From assembly GCF_003001995.1 (NCBI RefSeq), contig NZ_PVNB01000009.1, forward strand, positions 1 to 64,000: a stretch of DNA of 64,000 bases, in the 5' to 3' direction. The stretch's first letter is position 1. Every line of letters begins with the position of its first letter. Source of the stretch: Orenia metallireducens (GTDB lineage: Bacteria; Bacillota; Halanaerobiia; Halobacteroidales; Halobacteroidaceae). The position numbers were made by a program, and so were the translations under genes. This document shows, in pieces, positions 7,102-16,219 of this stretch. Below the pieces are notes generated by a model. It did not search any database. It was not told the origin of the DNA and saw only the letters and a list, made by a program, of their open reading frames with translations.

Positions 7102-9309
7102 ATGAGATTATATAAAAATATTGTTAGAAAATTTAAAAAGTACATATGCATCAAACAACATGATACAACTGATTGTGGAGCAGCTTGTTTAGCCATGATT
7201 GCAAAATATTATGGCTTAAAGATTCCTATTACTAAAATCAGAGAAGCAGCTTGTACAGACAAACAAGGAACTAATATTTTAGGAATGATTAAGGCTGCAG
7301 ATGAACTAGGTTTTAAGGCTAAAGGAGTTAGGGTTGAGCCTAAAGCATTGAAAAATGAATTTACTCTTCCTGCAGTAGCTCATGTAATAATAGATAGCCT
7401 ACTGCATTATGTAGTAATTTATGAAATAACTGAAGAGGATGTAGTAATAGCCGATCCAGCTAAAGGAATAGAAGTTTATAGTTTAGAAGATTTTTATGAA
7501 ATTTGGTCAGGAGTATTAATTTTAATAACACCGGATCAACGCTTTAAAAAAGGTGATGAAACTATAGGATTATTTGAACGTTTTTCACCTATTTTATTCG
7601 CCCATAAAAAGTTAATAATAGAGATATTTTTAGCTTGTATGCTCTATACAGGATTAAGTTTAGCAGGGACTTTTTACTTTAAATTTTTAATTGACGACAT
7701 TTTAGGGAATGGTTTAAAGAATACATTAAATATTTTTACATTAGGAGTATTATCATTAAAAATATTTAATATTTTCCTCAATGCATTTCGAAGTCATTTG
7801 TTACTTTATTTAAGTAATAAAATGAATATCTCTTTGATTATGAATTATTATAAGCATGTGCTAAATTTACCACTTTCTTTTTTTGATTCCAGAAAGGTAG
7901 GAGAGATACTATCAAGATTGACTGATGCTGGAATGATTCGTTCAGCCATTTCTAATGCTACTTTTACAGTTTTGATTGATAGTCTTTTAGTTATCTTTGG
8001 AGGTATTATTTTATACCTTCAAAATGGAAAACTTTTTCTATTAACTCTGCTCCATCTGCCTATTTATGTTACTCTTATCTTTATTTTTAGTAAATACTTC
8101 CGTAAGATTCATAGAAGAAGAATGGAAGAGAGTGCAGAATTAAATTCTTATTTAGTGGAATCGATCTCTGGTGCTGCTACCATTAAAGCATTTAATGCGG
8201 AGTTTAATGCTAATTTAGAAACAGAAAAAAGATTTATTAAGAGGGTTAAGACTGGGTTTAAGGCTAGTATAGCTAGCAATATACAAGGTGTTTTACATGG
8301 TATTTTAGGTACTTGTAGTAGTTTATTAATTTTATGGGTTGGGTCTTCAGAAGTGATAAAAGGAAATTTGAGTATTGGGCAGTTAATGACGTTTAATGCT
8401 TTAGTGGGCAATTTTTTAGGACCACTTAAAAGTTTAATCGGCTTACAACCAATGTTACAAAAAGCTATTGTAGCTGGAGATAGACTTGGAGAAATTTTAG
8501 ATTTAGAGAGTGAGATAGATGATGAAAATAGGAAATTGATTAAAGATAAATTTCAAGGAAATATTAAAATAAAAAAACTTGATTTTAAGTATGGAACTAG
8601 GGAAAAAGTATTAAAGAATATCAATTTAGATATAAAATCTGGAGAAAAAATAGCTTTAGTAGGAGAGAGCGGTTCTGGGAAGACAACCCTTGCCAAATTA
8701 TTATTAAAATACTATTTACCAGAAAAAGGGGATATATTTATTGACGATTACAATATAAAGGATATAAGTTTAGATAGTTTAAGAGGAAGGATTGGTTATA
8801 TACCTCAAGATGTATTCTTATTTAGTGGTACAGTAAGGGAGAATATAGCTTTTGGATTAAAAGATGTCAGTATGGAAGATATAGTAGATGCTGCCCAAAA
8901 AGCACAAGCTCATCAGTTTATAAATAAGTTGCCTTTAAGATATGAAACTAAGATAGGAGAAAGAGGATCAGATTTATCAGGAGGACAAAGGCAGAGGATT
9001 GCTATTGCTAGAGCTATTTTAAGAAATCCTGATATTTTAATTCTTGATGAAGCAACGAGTAATTTGGACACTACAACTGAAAGGGCAATACATAAGACTA
9101 TTAATGAAGTAAGTAGAGGAATTACTACAATAATTATAGCACATCGTTTAAGTACTATAAAAAGTTGTGATAAGATTGTTGTTTTAGAAGATGGTAAGGT
9201 GCTAGAACAAGGTAATCATTATGATTTAATCAAAGAAAGAGGTAAATATTATAAATTATGGGAAGGGCAAACTCTAGAAGGAACTGAATCAGTTGAGGCT
9301 GTATCATGA
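7102..9309 (+). CDS. C39-peptidase ABC exporter (PCAT)
   Basis: A 735-residue transporter that cuts double-glycine leaders and exports the cargo with ATP. Residues 14-140 are a C39 peptidase with the full catalytic set: C25 in TTDCGAACL, H102 in LLHYVVIYE and D118 in VIADPAKG. Residues 165-450 are the six-helix ABC membrane domain. Residues 480-720 are the nucleotide-binding domain: Walker A GESGSGKTT near 521, signature LSGGQRQR near 625, Walker B ILILDEATS and the H-loop IIIAHRLST. The length fits half-transporters that work as homodimers. The likely substrate is the protein at 975-1286, the only double-glycine leader found nearby. No HlyD-type adaptor or outer-membrane channel is encoded beside it, which matters if the host is diderm. 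Confidence 0.93.
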   Translation: MRLYKNIVRKFKKYICIKQHDTTDCGAACLAMIAKYYGLKIPITKIREAACTDKQGTNILGMIKAADELGFKAKGVRVEPKALKNEFTLPAVAHVIIDSLLHYVVIYEITEEDVVIADPAKGIEVYSLEDFYEIWSGVLILITPDQRFKKGDETIGLFERFSPILFAHKKLIIEIFLACMLYTGLSLAGTFYFKFLIDDILGNGLKNTLNIFTLGVLSLKIFNIFLNAFRSHLLLYLSNKMNISLIMNYYKHVLNLPLSFFDSRKVGEILSRLTDAGMIRSAISNATFTVLIDSLLVIFGGIILYLQNGKLFLLTLLHLPIYVTLIFIFSKYFRKIHRRRMEESAELNSYLVESISGAATIKAFNAEFNANLETEKRFIKRVKTGFKASIASNIQGVLHGILGTCSSLLILWVGSSEVIKGNLSIGQLMTFNALVGNFLGPLKSLIGLQPMLQKAIVAGDRLGEILDLESEIDDENRKLIKDKFQGNIKIKKLDFKYGTREKVLKNINLDIKSGEKIALVGESGSGKTTLAKLLLKYYLPEKGDIFIDDYNIKDISLDSLRGRIGYIPQDVFLFSGTVRENIAFGLKDVSMEDIVDAAQKAQAHQFINKLPLRYETKIGERGSDLSGGQRQRIAIARAILRNPDILILDEATSNLDTTTERAIHKTINEVSRGITTIIIAHRLSTIKSCDKIVVLEDGKVLEQGNHYDLIKERGKYYKLWEGQTLEGTESVEAVS

Positions 9310-9418
9310 GTTTAAAGATGATTAATTCTTAGGGAATGTAAATATTAGAGATAGAAGCTGATTTTTAAAGCAATTTATAAAAAGCAGACAATTGGATAAA
9401 AAATAATGTACATTTAAT

Positions 9419-9456
9419 AGATGGTTTCTGAATTCTATAGAGCCATCTTTTTTTAT
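9419..9456 (+). terminator. Terminator after the exporter
   Basis: AGATGGTTTCT pairs with AGAGCCATCT across a short loop and is followed by a T-run. Confidence 0.75.
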
Positions 9457-9590
9457 TTTTACTAATACAATTTGTTATTATGATTATCTACATATCAGAA
9501 TGAACAAATCAATAAATGTAAAAAATATCAATATAATTATCTTTAGCCAATCATAACTATAAATATAACAGGATATTAGGGAGTGGTATT

Positions 9591-10025
9591 GTGAATTTAG
9601 AAGAGAAAATTAGATTTCTTGAATTTGCTTATGCAGGTGCTCTAGTTGACTCTCTACTTCGTTTTAGTAGGGAAGGAATTTTAGAAGAGGTAACTGATAA
9701 GAGAAGAAAGGAGCAGATTTTATTTGGAGCTCAGAAGGCAAAAAATTTTGGAGCAAAGAGTCCTAAAGAGGTCTTTACTAAAATTTCAGAGCTATTTAAT
9801 TATACTCTCTGGGAAATCAAAGAAGATGAGAAAGGATTTTTGGCAGAGGCTAACAGTTGTAAGTTAGCTGCTATGGCTAAGAAGGTAGGAGCACAGCCGC
9901 CCTGTAATATTTATTGCTTAGACCCAATAGAAGGGATGTTAATTGCTTTAAATCATGAACATCAAATAGAGGTAGAAGAGACTTTGTGGGAAGGTAAGAG
10001 TTGTAGAGTAAAGGTCAGCGAGTAA
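9591..10025 (+). CDS. ATC-hydrolase-like family protein
   Basis: A 144-residue protein resembling the L-2-amino-thiazoline-4-carboxylate hydrolase family. Recognition rests on the C-terminal half: CKLAAMAKKVGA, then PPCNIYCLDPIEGML with two Cys that could take part in catalysis or metal binding, then the closing strands VEETLWEGKSCRVKV. The N-terminal half is helical. Many members of this family are not true ATC hydrolases, so the substrate is unknown. The start is GTG after TAGGGAG. It lies 68 bases upstream of trkA on the same strand without an obvious terminator, so it may be co-transcribed, though nothing links the functions. Confidence 0.65.
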   Translation: MNLEEKIRFLEFAYAGALVDSLLRFSREGILEEVTDKRRKEQILFGAQKAKNFGAKSPKEVFTKISELFNYTLWEIKEDEKGFLAEANSCKLAAMAKKVGAQPPCNIYCLDPIEGMLIALNHEHQIEVEETLWEGKSCRVKVSE

Positions 10026-10092
10026 TTGGTTATTTTCTCTCTTTATCTAGCATAAATTGATAGTAGTAATAACTTAGAAGGGATAGATTATT

Positions 10093-11454
10093 ATGAAAGA
10101 GGTAGTAACTAAGCTTAAGAGAGCAACTACTGGCCTTGCTAATTCTAATAAACAGATAATTATTATTGGAGGAAATGAAGTTAGTGTACAGCTTGCCGAA
10201 CCCTTGATTAAAACAGGGGGGGATATAGTGGTGATTGAAGAGGATGACCATTATTTAAAGCAGATTCAAGAGAGGGTGGATGTCTTAGCTTTGAAGGGAA
10301 AAGGGACAGATGTATCACTGTTAAAGGAGGTTATTACAGATAAGACTAACCTCTTGATTGCGATTACTGATAATGATTATGAGAATTTATTGGCAGGAAT
10401 TTATGCTAAGAGTTTGGGGATTGCCAAGGTAGTTGTGCAAGTTAAAGAACTAAGAAACTTAGATTATAAGATACAGCATCAAGATTTTAAATTAGATTTG
10501 GTGGTCAATCCTTTTGCAAAAGTGATTAAAAGAATTAAAGGTTTAATCAGACCAGGAATGGAGCTAGAGATTGATAACTTTATGGATAAGCGAGTACAGA
10601 TATCGAAATTCAATATCTCCCACCAAAGTAGCTTTGCTTATAATAATCTAGAGAATCTGAAACTACCTGAGGACTCATTGATATTGGCTATTTTGAGAAA
10701 AGGAAGGGTGATTATCCCTAAGGGAAGGGATAAGATTTATCCTGGAGATACAGTCTTTATTATCTGTCAGAAGGGTTTTAAGGGTAAACTAGCACAACTT
10801 GTTAGCTATCATTCTAATGATAAAGAGAAGATAGTATTAGTTGGAGGTGGAGAGATAAATTATCAGTTGGCAGAGCACTTTTCAAAAAATTCTGTAGTGA
10901 CTATCGTTGAAGAGGATAGAAGAAGATGTGAAGAGCTGGCTGAAAACTTGGTTGATACATTGATATTGGAGGGGAGAGGGACTGATATAGATTTATTAAA
11001 GGAGGAGGGTGTAGCTAAATCAGATGCTTTTATAGCAGCAGGAGAGAGTGACGAGGCCAATATGTTAATGGCTAATCTGGCTAAGAAGTTAGGAGTGAAG
11101 AATTCGATTGCAGTGGTAAAGGATATTAACTATACATATTTAACAGATCTCTCAGATATAGATCATATTATCAGCCCTTCAGCCAGTGTAGTAGATACCA
11201 TTCTAGATTATTTCTATCAGGGACAAGTTGGAAATAATACAATCTTTGAAGGGCAAGTGAATATATCAGAGATCACAGTTAAGAAATCTACCAAGCTTGC
11301 TAATTTAGAGTTACCCTCTGACTTAATTGTAGCTTTAATCAAAAGGGATAAGAGTGCAATTATCCCTAGAGGAGAGAGTAGACTAGAGCGTGGTGATAAG
11401 CTGGTGGTATTGTCTTTGGCTGCTAAAGGTGATATTAAGGAGTATTTTAAATAA
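10093..11454 (+). CDS. trkA: TrkA, K+ uptake regulatory subunit
   Basis: A 453-residue cytoplasmic protein with the duplicated TrkA layout: RCK-N (residues 20-140), RCK-C (150-230), RCK-N (245-370), RCK-C (380-453). It binds NAD(H) or nucleotides and gates the TrkH channel made by the next gene. The acidic residues closing the second strand are present (IVVIEEDD and VTIVEEDR). The glycine loops are unusual: IIGGNEVS and VGGGEIN in place of GxGxxG, so the third glycine is lost in both halves. There is a 17-residue N-terminal extension before the first strand. The ATG follows GAAGGGA. K+ uptake through Trk is a main route for osmotic balance in salt-adapted bacteria. Confidence 0.93.
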   Translation: MKEVVTKLKRATTGLANSNKQIIIIGGNEVSVQLAEPLIKTGGDIVVIEEDDHYLKQIQERVDVLALKGKGTDVSLLKEVITDKTNLLIAITDNDYENLLAGIYAKSLGIAKVVVQVKELRNLDYKIQHQDFKLDLVVNPFAKVIKRIKGLIRPGMELEIDNFMDKRVQISKFNISHQSSFAYNNLENLKLPEDSLILAILRKGRVIIPKGRDKIYPGDTVFIICQKGFKGKLAQLVSYHSNDKEKIVLVGGGEINYQLAEHFSKNSVVTIVEEDRRRCEELAENLVDTLILEGRGTDIDLLKEEGVAKSDAFIAAGESDEANMLMANLAKKLGVKNSIAVVKDINYTYLTDLSDIDHIISPSASVVDTILDYFYQGQVGNNTIFEGQVNISEITVKKSTKLANLELPSDLIVALIKRDKSAIIPRGESRLERGDKLVVLSLAAKGDIKEYFK

Positions 11455-11560
11455 TGTTTTATTGCTTAGTAACAATTTACAGGTAATGAATAACTAGTAG
11501 AATTTTTTCTTGTTACTGGTCACTCGTTACTTGTTACTTTTTTTATTGGGGGGTGATTAA
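11455..11560. repeat. Palindromic GTAAC-word repeat between trkA and trkH
   Basis: The right arm contains TTGTTACTGGTCACTCG and TTACTTGTTAC, the reverse complement of the GTAACGAGTAAC words seen at 19.13 kb and 25.8 kb. The left part (TTAGTAACAATTTACAGGTAA) can pair with it loosely. This is one member of a dispersed family. Confidence 0.55.
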
Positions 11561-13000
11561 ATGAGATTAAAGATTGTTTTTAATATGCTAGGAACTCTGT
11601 TAATATTTATTGGAGTTAGTATGTTGGTACCTATCTTAGTGGCTTTATATTATAAAGAGGTCGATGGAGTAGCCTTTATTGTGACTATGGGCTTTACAAT
11701 CAGTGTTGGGCGAATTTTAAGCAGAGCAACAGAGAGTGATGAAGAGATTAGGCATCGAGAGGGATTTGCAGTTGTTACTTTAGGCTGGATAGCTATCTCT
11801 ATCTTTGGCGCAATCCCATTTATGTTAGCAGGAGTCTTTGATAACTTTGTCGATGCTTTTTTTGAGAGTGTTAGTGGTTTTACTACTACAGGGGCAACGG
11901 TGATTATGTCCTTAGAGAGTTTATCCCATACAATTCTATTTTGGAGAAGCTGGATGCATTGGTTAGGTGGGATGGGGATAATTGTGATGTCTATTGCTAT
12001 CTTACCAGAGTTGGCTGGTTCGATGCAATTATTTAAAGCAGAGGCTCCTGGACCAGTGCATGATAGGCTAAAACCTAGAATCAGAGAGACAGCCAAGACC
12101 TTATGGGTAGTATATCTAGTGATTACTACTGTACAGACTATCTTATTGGTAATGAATGACATGCCCTTTTTTGATGCGATAATTCACTCCTTTGGGACTA
12201 TTTCCAGTGGTGGCTTCTCTTCTAGAACTTTGAGTGTTAAGGCTTATAATAGTACAGTAATAGAATGGATTATGGCTGTATTCATGTTCTTAGCAGGGGT
12301 CAATCTGACCTTGCATTATCAATTCTTAACTGGTAACTTTAAGTCCATATTTAAAGATAAGGAGTTGAGGTTTTATACCTGTATAGTAGTATCTGCTATT
12401 ATCTTAATTACTATCAATTTGAGGTTTCAGGTCTATCGTTCATTGGCTGAATCCTTAAATTATGCTGCTTTTCAGGTTACTTCAATTATCAGTACTGCAG
12501 GATTTGCTACAGTAGATTATGATATTTGGCCACCCTTCTCTAGGGGGATATTGCTTATCCTGATGTTTATCGGTGGTTGTGCTGGCTCAACGGCTGGTGG
12601 GATTAAGGTAATTAGAATCTATGCTCTGATGAAGAAAGGCTTTCAAGAGTTATATAAGCTAATTCATCCTCGAGCAGTTACTTCCTTGAAGATAGGAAAT
12701 CGGGCTGTATCTGAAGAGGTATCTACCAGTATTTTAGGTTTCTTTTTTTTATATGTGATTGTATTTGTTATTTCAACGGTGATTTTGACCTCCTTTGGAA
12801 TAGATTTAATCAGTTCAATTTCAGCAGTGGCGGCAACCTTGGGCAATATTGGGCCAGGTTTAGGATTGATTGGACCCTTGAATACCTATGTTCCTCTACC
12901 GATAGTCTGTAAATTATTATTAAGCTTTTGTATGATTTTAGGAAGATTAGAGATATATACTGTTTTGGTATTCTTACTATCAGGATTTTGGAGAAAATAA
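11561..13000 (+). CDS. trkH: TrkH, K+ transporter membrane subunit
   Basis: A 479-residue integral membrane protein of the TrkH/KtrB family, with about ten hydrophobic helices and four pore-loop repeats. Selectivity-loop glycines are seen in SGFTTTGATV (near residue 105), GTISSGGFSSR (near 215), ISTAGFAT (near 310) and ATLGNIGPGLG (near 425). With TrkA it takes up K+ using the membrane potential or ion gradients. The ATG follows GGGGGTGAT. It is in an operon with trkA, separated by a 106-base palindromic repeat. Confidence 0.95.
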   Translation: MRLKIVFNMLGTLLIFIGVSMLVPILVALYYKEVDGVAFIVTMGFTISVGRILSRATESDEEIRHREGFAVVTLGWIAISIFGAIPFMLAGVFDNFVDAFFESVSGFTTTGATVIMSLESLSHTILFWRSWMHWLGGMGIIVMSIAILPELAGSMQLFKAEAPGPVHDRLKPRIRETAKTLWVVYLVITTVQTILLVMNDMPFFDAIIHSFGTISSGGFSSRTLSVKAYNSTVIEWIMAVFMFLAGVNLTLHYQFLTGNFKSIFKDKELRFYTCIVVSAIILITINLRFQVYRSLAESLNYAAFQVTSIISTAGFATVDYDIWPPFSRGILLILMFIGGCAGSTAGGIKVIRIYALMKKGFQELYKLIHPRAVTSLKIGNRAVSEEVSTSILGFFFLYVIVFVISTVILTSFGIDLISSISAVAATLGNIGPGLGLIGPLNTYVPLPIVCKLLLSFCMILGRLEIYTVLVFLLSGFWRK

Positions 13001-13042
13001 CCTTATTTTTATTAGATGCTAAGTATAATTTGTGTACTTATA

Positions 13043-13067
13043 GGGAACGTTCTGTAGTTCCCTTTTT
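13043..13067 (+). terminator. Terminator after trkH
   Basis: GGGAAC pairs with GTTCCC around an 8-base loop and is followed by five T. Confidence 0.75.
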
Positions 13068-13140
13068 AACATCTCATAATAAAATTAAGTAATTGGTATA
13101 GAATAAATCTTAGAACCTTATTATAAAAGGATGATAAACT

Positions 13141-13620
13141 ATGACTATTGTAGAAGGATTAATTCAATATGGTTCAATCTCATTGGCAATTATAGCTTTA
13201 ATCTGGAAGAGAGATGGGATGAAGAAGTATGTCCCTGTTGGCTTGTTTGCTAGTTTTTATGCTGATATTTGGTGTTATATTGCTATTTACTTTAATTTAT
13301 GGGGATATCATCATAAGATCTTACCTTTAATAAGGGATATCTCTGTACCTGTAAATGTGATTGTGGTACCAATAATGGCGATGTTTTGGGTTAGATATTG
13401 TCCACTAAAGTTTAAAGAGAAGTTGCTATGGGCATTTACTTGGACAAGCGTGCTAACTGTAGTAGAGGTTTTGATAGAGAGAAGGACAAGTATATTAGCT
13501 TATCATGGTTCATACCACTGGTATCACTCCTATATATTATGGTTTTTTACTTGGTTTATCTGGTTAGGTTTTCATTTATGGCTAAATGATTGGAAGAGGG
13601 AGTTTGATAGTATCTTTTAA
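13141..13620 (+). CDS. CBO0543-type membrane protein
   Basis: A 159-residue membrane protein with four or five hydrophobic helices. It resembles the CBO0543 family common in spore-forming Firmicutes: the Trp- and Tyr-rich C-terminal part (YHGSYHWYHSYILWFFTWF) and the LFASFYADIWCY segment fit. No catalytic or transport motif is visible and the function of the family is unknown. It has its own upstream gap after the trkH terminator and lies 85 bases before the two-component genes on the same strand. Confidence 0.6.
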   Translation: MTIVEGLIQYGSISLAIIALIWKRDGMKKYVPVGLFASFYADIWCYIAIYFNLWGYHHKILPLIRDISVPVNVIVVPIMAMFWVRYCPLKFKEKLLWAFTWTSVLTVVEVLIERRTSILAYHGSYHWYHSYILWFFTWFIWLGFHLWLNDWKREFDSIF

Positions 13621-13705
13621 AAAGTCCTTTTGCCAAAAAGCTATGCCTTGTATATAATAAACTTAAATATAATAAATGGAAACCATGTAGTATAGGGGGA
13701 TACAT

Positions 13706-14398
13706 ATGCAAAATAAGATTTTAGTAGTTGATGATGATAAAAATTTATGTAGATTGATGGAGATTTATTTAAAGAAAGAAGAGTACAAGGTGATTATAGC
13801 CAATGATGGGCAAGAGGCTATTAATAAATTTTATGAGGAGAATCCTCAGTTACTCATTCTAGATATAATGTTACCTAAGATGAATGGCTGGGAGGTATGT
13901 AATGAGATTAGAAAGGAATCTAATGTTCCTATTTTAATGTTAACGGCAAAAGGGGAGAAGGATGATAAGTTAAAGGGGCTAGAGATAGGTGCTGATGATT
14001 ATGTAACTAAGCCCTTTGATCCTGATGAGTTGGTAGCAAGGGTAAAAGCAATCTTAAGAAGGGTTGGAGATATAAGTAAAGGTAAAGAGCTAATAGCCTA
14101 TCCTAACTTAAAGATTGATAATAAGAGGCATTTAGTTACCCTGAAGGGAGAAGTGTTAGAGCTGGCTCCAAAGGAGTATGATCTACTCTATTTTTTAGCC
14201 AAGCATGAGAAGCAGGTCTTTAGTAGAGAGCAGTTGCTAGATAGAGTATGGGGATTTGACTTTATCGGTGATATTAGGACTGTAGATACCCACATCAAAA
14301 GATTAAGAAAGAAGGTTGATGAACAGCTAGAAGATTATAAGTATTTTCATACAGTATGGGGGGTAGGCTACAAATTTGAAACTGTTAAGGAGCATTGA
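13706..14398 (+). CDS. OmpR/PhoB-type response regulator
   Basis: A 230-residue regulator. The receiver domain (residues 1-118) has the acidic pair D9-D10, phospho-acceptor D53 in LILDIMLPK, T80 in MLTAKGE and K102 in VTKPFDPDE. The winged-helix DNA-binding domain (residues 130-225) has the typical LAPKEYDLLYFLA, FSREQLLDRVWG and RTVDTHIKRLRKKV segments. It is the partner of the overlapping histidine kinase. Target genes are unknown; htrA downstream is a candidate because envelope proteases are often under such systems. Confidence 0.94.
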   Translation: MQNKILVVDDDKNLCRLMEIYLKKEEYKVIIANDGQEAINKFYEENPQLLILDIMLPKMNGWEVCNEIRKESNVPILMLTAKGEKDDKLKGLEIGADDYVTKPFDPDELVARVKAILRRVGDISKGKELIAYPNLKIDNKRHLVTLKGEVLELAPKEYDLLYFLAKHEKQVFSREQLLDRVWGFDFIGDIRTVDTHIKRLRKKVDEQLEDYKYFHTVWGVGYKFETVKEH

Positions 14399-15818
14399 TA
14401 CCATATCTGGAAAGTTAATGATTAGATTTACTATAATTATTTTGGTAACACTATTTATTTTAGCGATATCACTATCCTATCTCTTTCAAAACTATTATTA
14501 TGGGAGTACTGAAAAGAAGTTTATAGATCAAGGTAATAAGATAGCTGCGTTATTACAGCGCTCCCTTTATGAAGGAAATTATGATGAGACTCTCTTTTTT
14601 TTGAGGGATTCACAGCGTTTTTTTGAAGGAAATGTCTGGATAGTTGACTCTAAAGGGCTTATTTTAGTAACCACACAACAGAAGGAATTACAGGGTGTTA
14701 GATTAAATAAGAATGAGGTTAAACAGGTATTTCAAGGGAAGATAGTTAAGAAGAGAGGCTTTTCTTATTATTTTGGAGAGCCTGTATTATTTGTGGCAGT
14801 ACCTATTAATTTTGCCAATAAGGTGGTCGGGGCGGTCTTTGTCTACTCCCCCTTAGCAGGAATCGGTTCCACTTTAAATGATTTGAGAAGGCTAGTATTA
14901 TATGCTGCTTTGATAGCTATTATTTTGACTTTGATTTTGAGTTTTACCTTATCTAAGAGCTTTTCACGACCATTAAAAAGGATGCAAAAGATTTCTCTTA
15001 ATATGGCTCATGGTGATTTTGATGAGAGGGTAGTAATTGAGTCTGAGGATGAAGTTGGTCAATTGGCCCAATCTTTTAATTATCTAGCCGATAAATTACA
15101 GGAGACTATAGCTTCACTTCAGGAAAAAGAAGAGCAGCAGCGGAGGTTTGTAGCTGATGTTTCTCATGAATTAAGGACCCCTTTAACCTCGATACAGGGG
15201 TTTGTCAAGGCATTAAGAGATGGAGTATATGAAAGTGAGCAGGACAAGGAGGAGTATTACCAGATTATTCTATCAGAGGTAAAGCGGTTGATTAGACTAG
15301 TAAATGATCTATTGGATTTATCCCAAATAGAGTTAGGGCAGATTAAGATGGAGATGGAGATTTTAGATTTAAAGGGGATAATCAAGAACTCAATTAGAAA
15401 TTTAATGCCTAAGATTAAAGATAAGGAGTTAAGAATAGTGATTGAGCTAGCAGATGATCTGCCTTTGGTTTTTGCAGATAGGGATAGAATTGAGCAGGTC
15501 TTGATTAATCTGATCAGTAATGCTATCGATTTTACTCCACAGGGTGAGACGATAAAGGTAATCTCTAAAAGAGAAGATGATGAGGTTCTTGTGATGATTA
15601 AGGATACGGGACCAGGAATTCCAGTAGAAGAGCTAAATAATATTTGGAATAGATTTCACAAGGTTGATAAGGCTAGGACTAGAGATAGAGGTGGGACTGG
15701 TTTAGGATTATCTATTGTTAGAGAGATTATTCGCCATCATCAAGGTGAGGTCTGGGTAGAAAGTGAGCTTGGCAAAGGATCTACTTTTATCTTTAGCTTA
15801 CTAGTAGCAGATAAATAA
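14376..15818 (+). CDS. Membrane sensor histidine kinase
   Basis: A kinase of about 480 residues. Two membrane helices (residues 15-38 and 172-192) frame an extracytoplasmic sensor of about 130 residues with a PAS-like feel. A HAMP domain follows (193-245), then the dimerisation domain with H264 in DVSHELRTPL, then the ATPase domain with NLISNAIDFTP, DTGPGIP and GGTGLGLSIV. It should phosphorylate the regulator at 13706. The start is uncertain. TTG 14376 overlaps the regulator by 23 bases, an AAGGAG at 14387-14392 lies inside, and the first in-frame ATG is at 14418, too far from it. Coding style before ATG 14418 (SIDTISGKLM) is kinase-like, so an early start is favoured. Overlap implies translational coupling. 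Confidence 0.93.
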   Translation: MKLLRSIDTISGKLMIRFTIIILVTLFILAISLSYLFQNYYYGSTEKKFIDQGNKIAALLQRSLYEGNYDETLFFLRDSQRFFEGNVWIVDSKGLILVTTQQKELQGVRLNKNEVKQVFQGKIVKKRGFSYYFGEPVLFVAVPINFANKVVGAVFVYSPLAGIGSTLNDLRRLVLYAALIAIILTLILSFTLSKSFSRPLKRMQKISLNMAHGDFDERVVIESEDEVGQLAQSFNYLADKLQETIASLQEKEEQQRRFVADVSHELRTPLTSIQGFVKALRDGVYESEQDKEEYYQIILSEVKRLIRLVNDLLDLSQIELGQIKMEMEILDLKGIIKNSIRNLMPKIKDKELRIVIELADDLPLVFADRDRIEQVLINLISNAIDFTPQGETIKVISKREDDEVLVMIKDTGPGIPVEELNNIWNRFHKVDKARTRDRGGTGLGLSIVREIIRHHQGEVWVESELGKGSTFIFSLLVADK

Positions 15819-16145
15819 AGTTTCATTTTTTTGAGAAACTTTATTATCACGGAGAGTTTCTTGAAACTCGAAGGGGGAAATTTTCGAAATTTAGCCTATT
15901 AATTTTTGTTATATTCTTAATTTAGGTATGTTAGGAATAAATAAAGTTTCATTTTTTGAGAAACTTTATTATCACGGAGAGTTTCTTGAAACTCGAAGGG
16001 GGAAATTTTCGAAATTTAGCCTATTAATTTTTGTTATATTCTTAATTTAGGTATGTTAGGAATAAATAAAGTTTCATTTTTTGAGAAACTTTATTATCAC
16101 GGAGAGTTTCTTGAAACTCGAAGGGGGAAATTTTCGAAATTTAAC
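15813..16145. repeat. Three tandem copies of a 125-bp hairpin-rich repeat
   Basis: Copies start at 15813, 15939 and 16064. The first is 126 bp (one extra T), the second 125 bp, and the third stops after about 80 bp. Each holds three nested hairpins: AATAAAGTTTC/GAAACTTTATT around a T-run, GAGTTTC-TT-GAAACTC, and AAATTT around TTCG. The first copy begins at the kinase stop codon and should act as its terminator. The 400-base gap up to htrA otherwise holds only the htrA leader, with a TATAAT at 16186-16191. Confidence 0.9.
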
Positions 16146-16219
16146 TTTTTTTACCTTATGTCATAATTTCGTAAAAACTTGCCTTTATAATATAATCAAA
16201 AGGTAAGGAGGGAATTAAG

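Noticed and set aside
15813-16145. CRISPR array
   Set aside because: The repeat unit is 125 bp, tandem without variable spacers, and no cas genes are present.
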